Shown one piece after another: positions 63,733 through 64,000 of a DNA stretch of 64,000 nucleotides (position 1 is its first letter; each line of letters opens with the position of its first letter). A program made the translations under genes and the position numbers. The notes beneath the pieces were generated by a model. It saw nothing but the letters and a program-made list of their open reading frames with translations, did no database searches and was not told the DNA's origin. The stretch lies in NCBI GenBank assembly GCA_947493535.1, contig CANLRK010000007.1, positions 1 to 64,000 of the forward strand, given 5' to 3'. The DNA is from an uncultured Flavobacteriaceae bacterium. GTDB taxonomy: Bacteria; Bacteroidota; Bacteroidia; Flavobacteriales; Flavobacteriaceae.

Positions 63733-64000
63733 TTAAAATATTAACAAATTAGCGTCGTTATATGGCAATCCGTACCAGTCTGATACTGATTTACTCGTCA
63801 AAACGCCGTGGTAAAAATACAAACCATTTTTCAAACCTTTATCAAAACGTATCGCATTTTCTATGCCTCCATCTTCAGCTATTTTTAAAAGATAAGGTGT
63901 AAAAATATTACTTATTGCGTTAGAGGCTGTTTTAGAGTACCTTGAAGGAATATTTGGCACACAATAATGTATAACATTGTGCTTTACAAAAGTATGTTCG
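63733..64000 (-). CDS. ald: Alanine dehydrogenase, C-terminal part
   Basis: The 3' end of a gene that runs past the right edge. The visible part (about 88 residues) shows HTFVKHNVIHYCVPNIPSRYSKTASNAISNIFTPYLLKI in parts, RFDKGLKNGLYFYHGVLTS and a C-terminal LPYNDANLLIF, matching the end of flavobacterial alanine dehydrogenase, which converts alanine and pyruvate with NAD. The N-terminal catalytic residues lie outside the window. Confidence 0.82.
   Translation of the reverse strand, partial: EHTFVKHNVIHYCVPNIPSRYSKTASNAISNIFTPYLLKIAEDGGIENAIRFDKGLKNGLYFYHGVLTSKSVSDWYGLPYNDANLLIF

Overview
The window is AT-rich chromosomal DNA from a member of the Bacteroidota, most likely a marine or aquatic Flavobacteriaceae species. 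The signs are TonB-dependent receptors with DUF4249-type partners, promoters of the TAnnTTTG type instead of a classical -10/-35, weak ribosome-binding sites, the flavobacterial ferredoxin / LuxC-like reductase / serC / serA-like gene block, monomeric NADP-isocitrate dehydrogenase, and a flexirubin pigment cluster. The genus cannot be fixed from the sequence alone. No transposase, integrase, phage gene, CRISPR array or tRNA was seen. No gene-free stretch exceeds about 300 bases.

Layout. 1-77: 3' end of a 5S rRNA and its terminator. 154-7200: a DinB-like protein, murQ, a DUF4249 lipoprotein with its TonB receptor, and icd. 7450-11435: a small membrane protein, then a probable metal-uptake operon (TonB receptor with a His/Glu-rich loop, a His-rich small protein, a membrane protein) and a lipoprotein. 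11518-15821: a DUF937 protein, an intact but active-site-eroded SerA homologue, serC and a LuxC-like acyl-CoA reductase, divergent from a two-cluster ferredoxin. 16120-25143: ychF, parE, a small membrane protein, parC, an MscS channel and a 7TM sensor kinase. 25232-28816: terC, a small lipoprotein and an XRE regulator facing an M14 peptidase, with a repeated GTATACAATT motif, then an Lrp regulator. 28890-32802: DinB, aroB, proline dehydrogenase and a secreted protein with a very basic tail.

32846-63339 is a complete flexirubin (aryl-polyene ester of a dialkylresorcinol) biosynthesis locus. One halogenase-like flavoenzyme is divergent. About thirty genes on the + strand are packed almost without gaps. 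Inferred route: tyrosine ammonia-lyase makes 4-coumarate; a PaaK-like ligase activates it; two ACPs, several ketosynthases, one ketoreductase and three hotdog proteins extend it to the polyene. DarB and DarA build the dialkylresorcinol. An acyltransferase (the BtrH-like, the LpxL-like or the C45 enzyme) forms the ester. An ABC transporter, an MMPL/acyltransferase fusion, LolA and lipoproteins move the product to the outer membrane. Flexirubin clusters are known; the less explained parts are the apparently split dehydratase active site, the inactive ketosynthase partners, the ester-forming enzyme, the degenerate methyltransferase-like tail of the MMPL protein and the possible halogenation step.

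63347-64000: a DUF4258-like protein and the 3' end of an alanine dehydrogenase gene that continues past the window.
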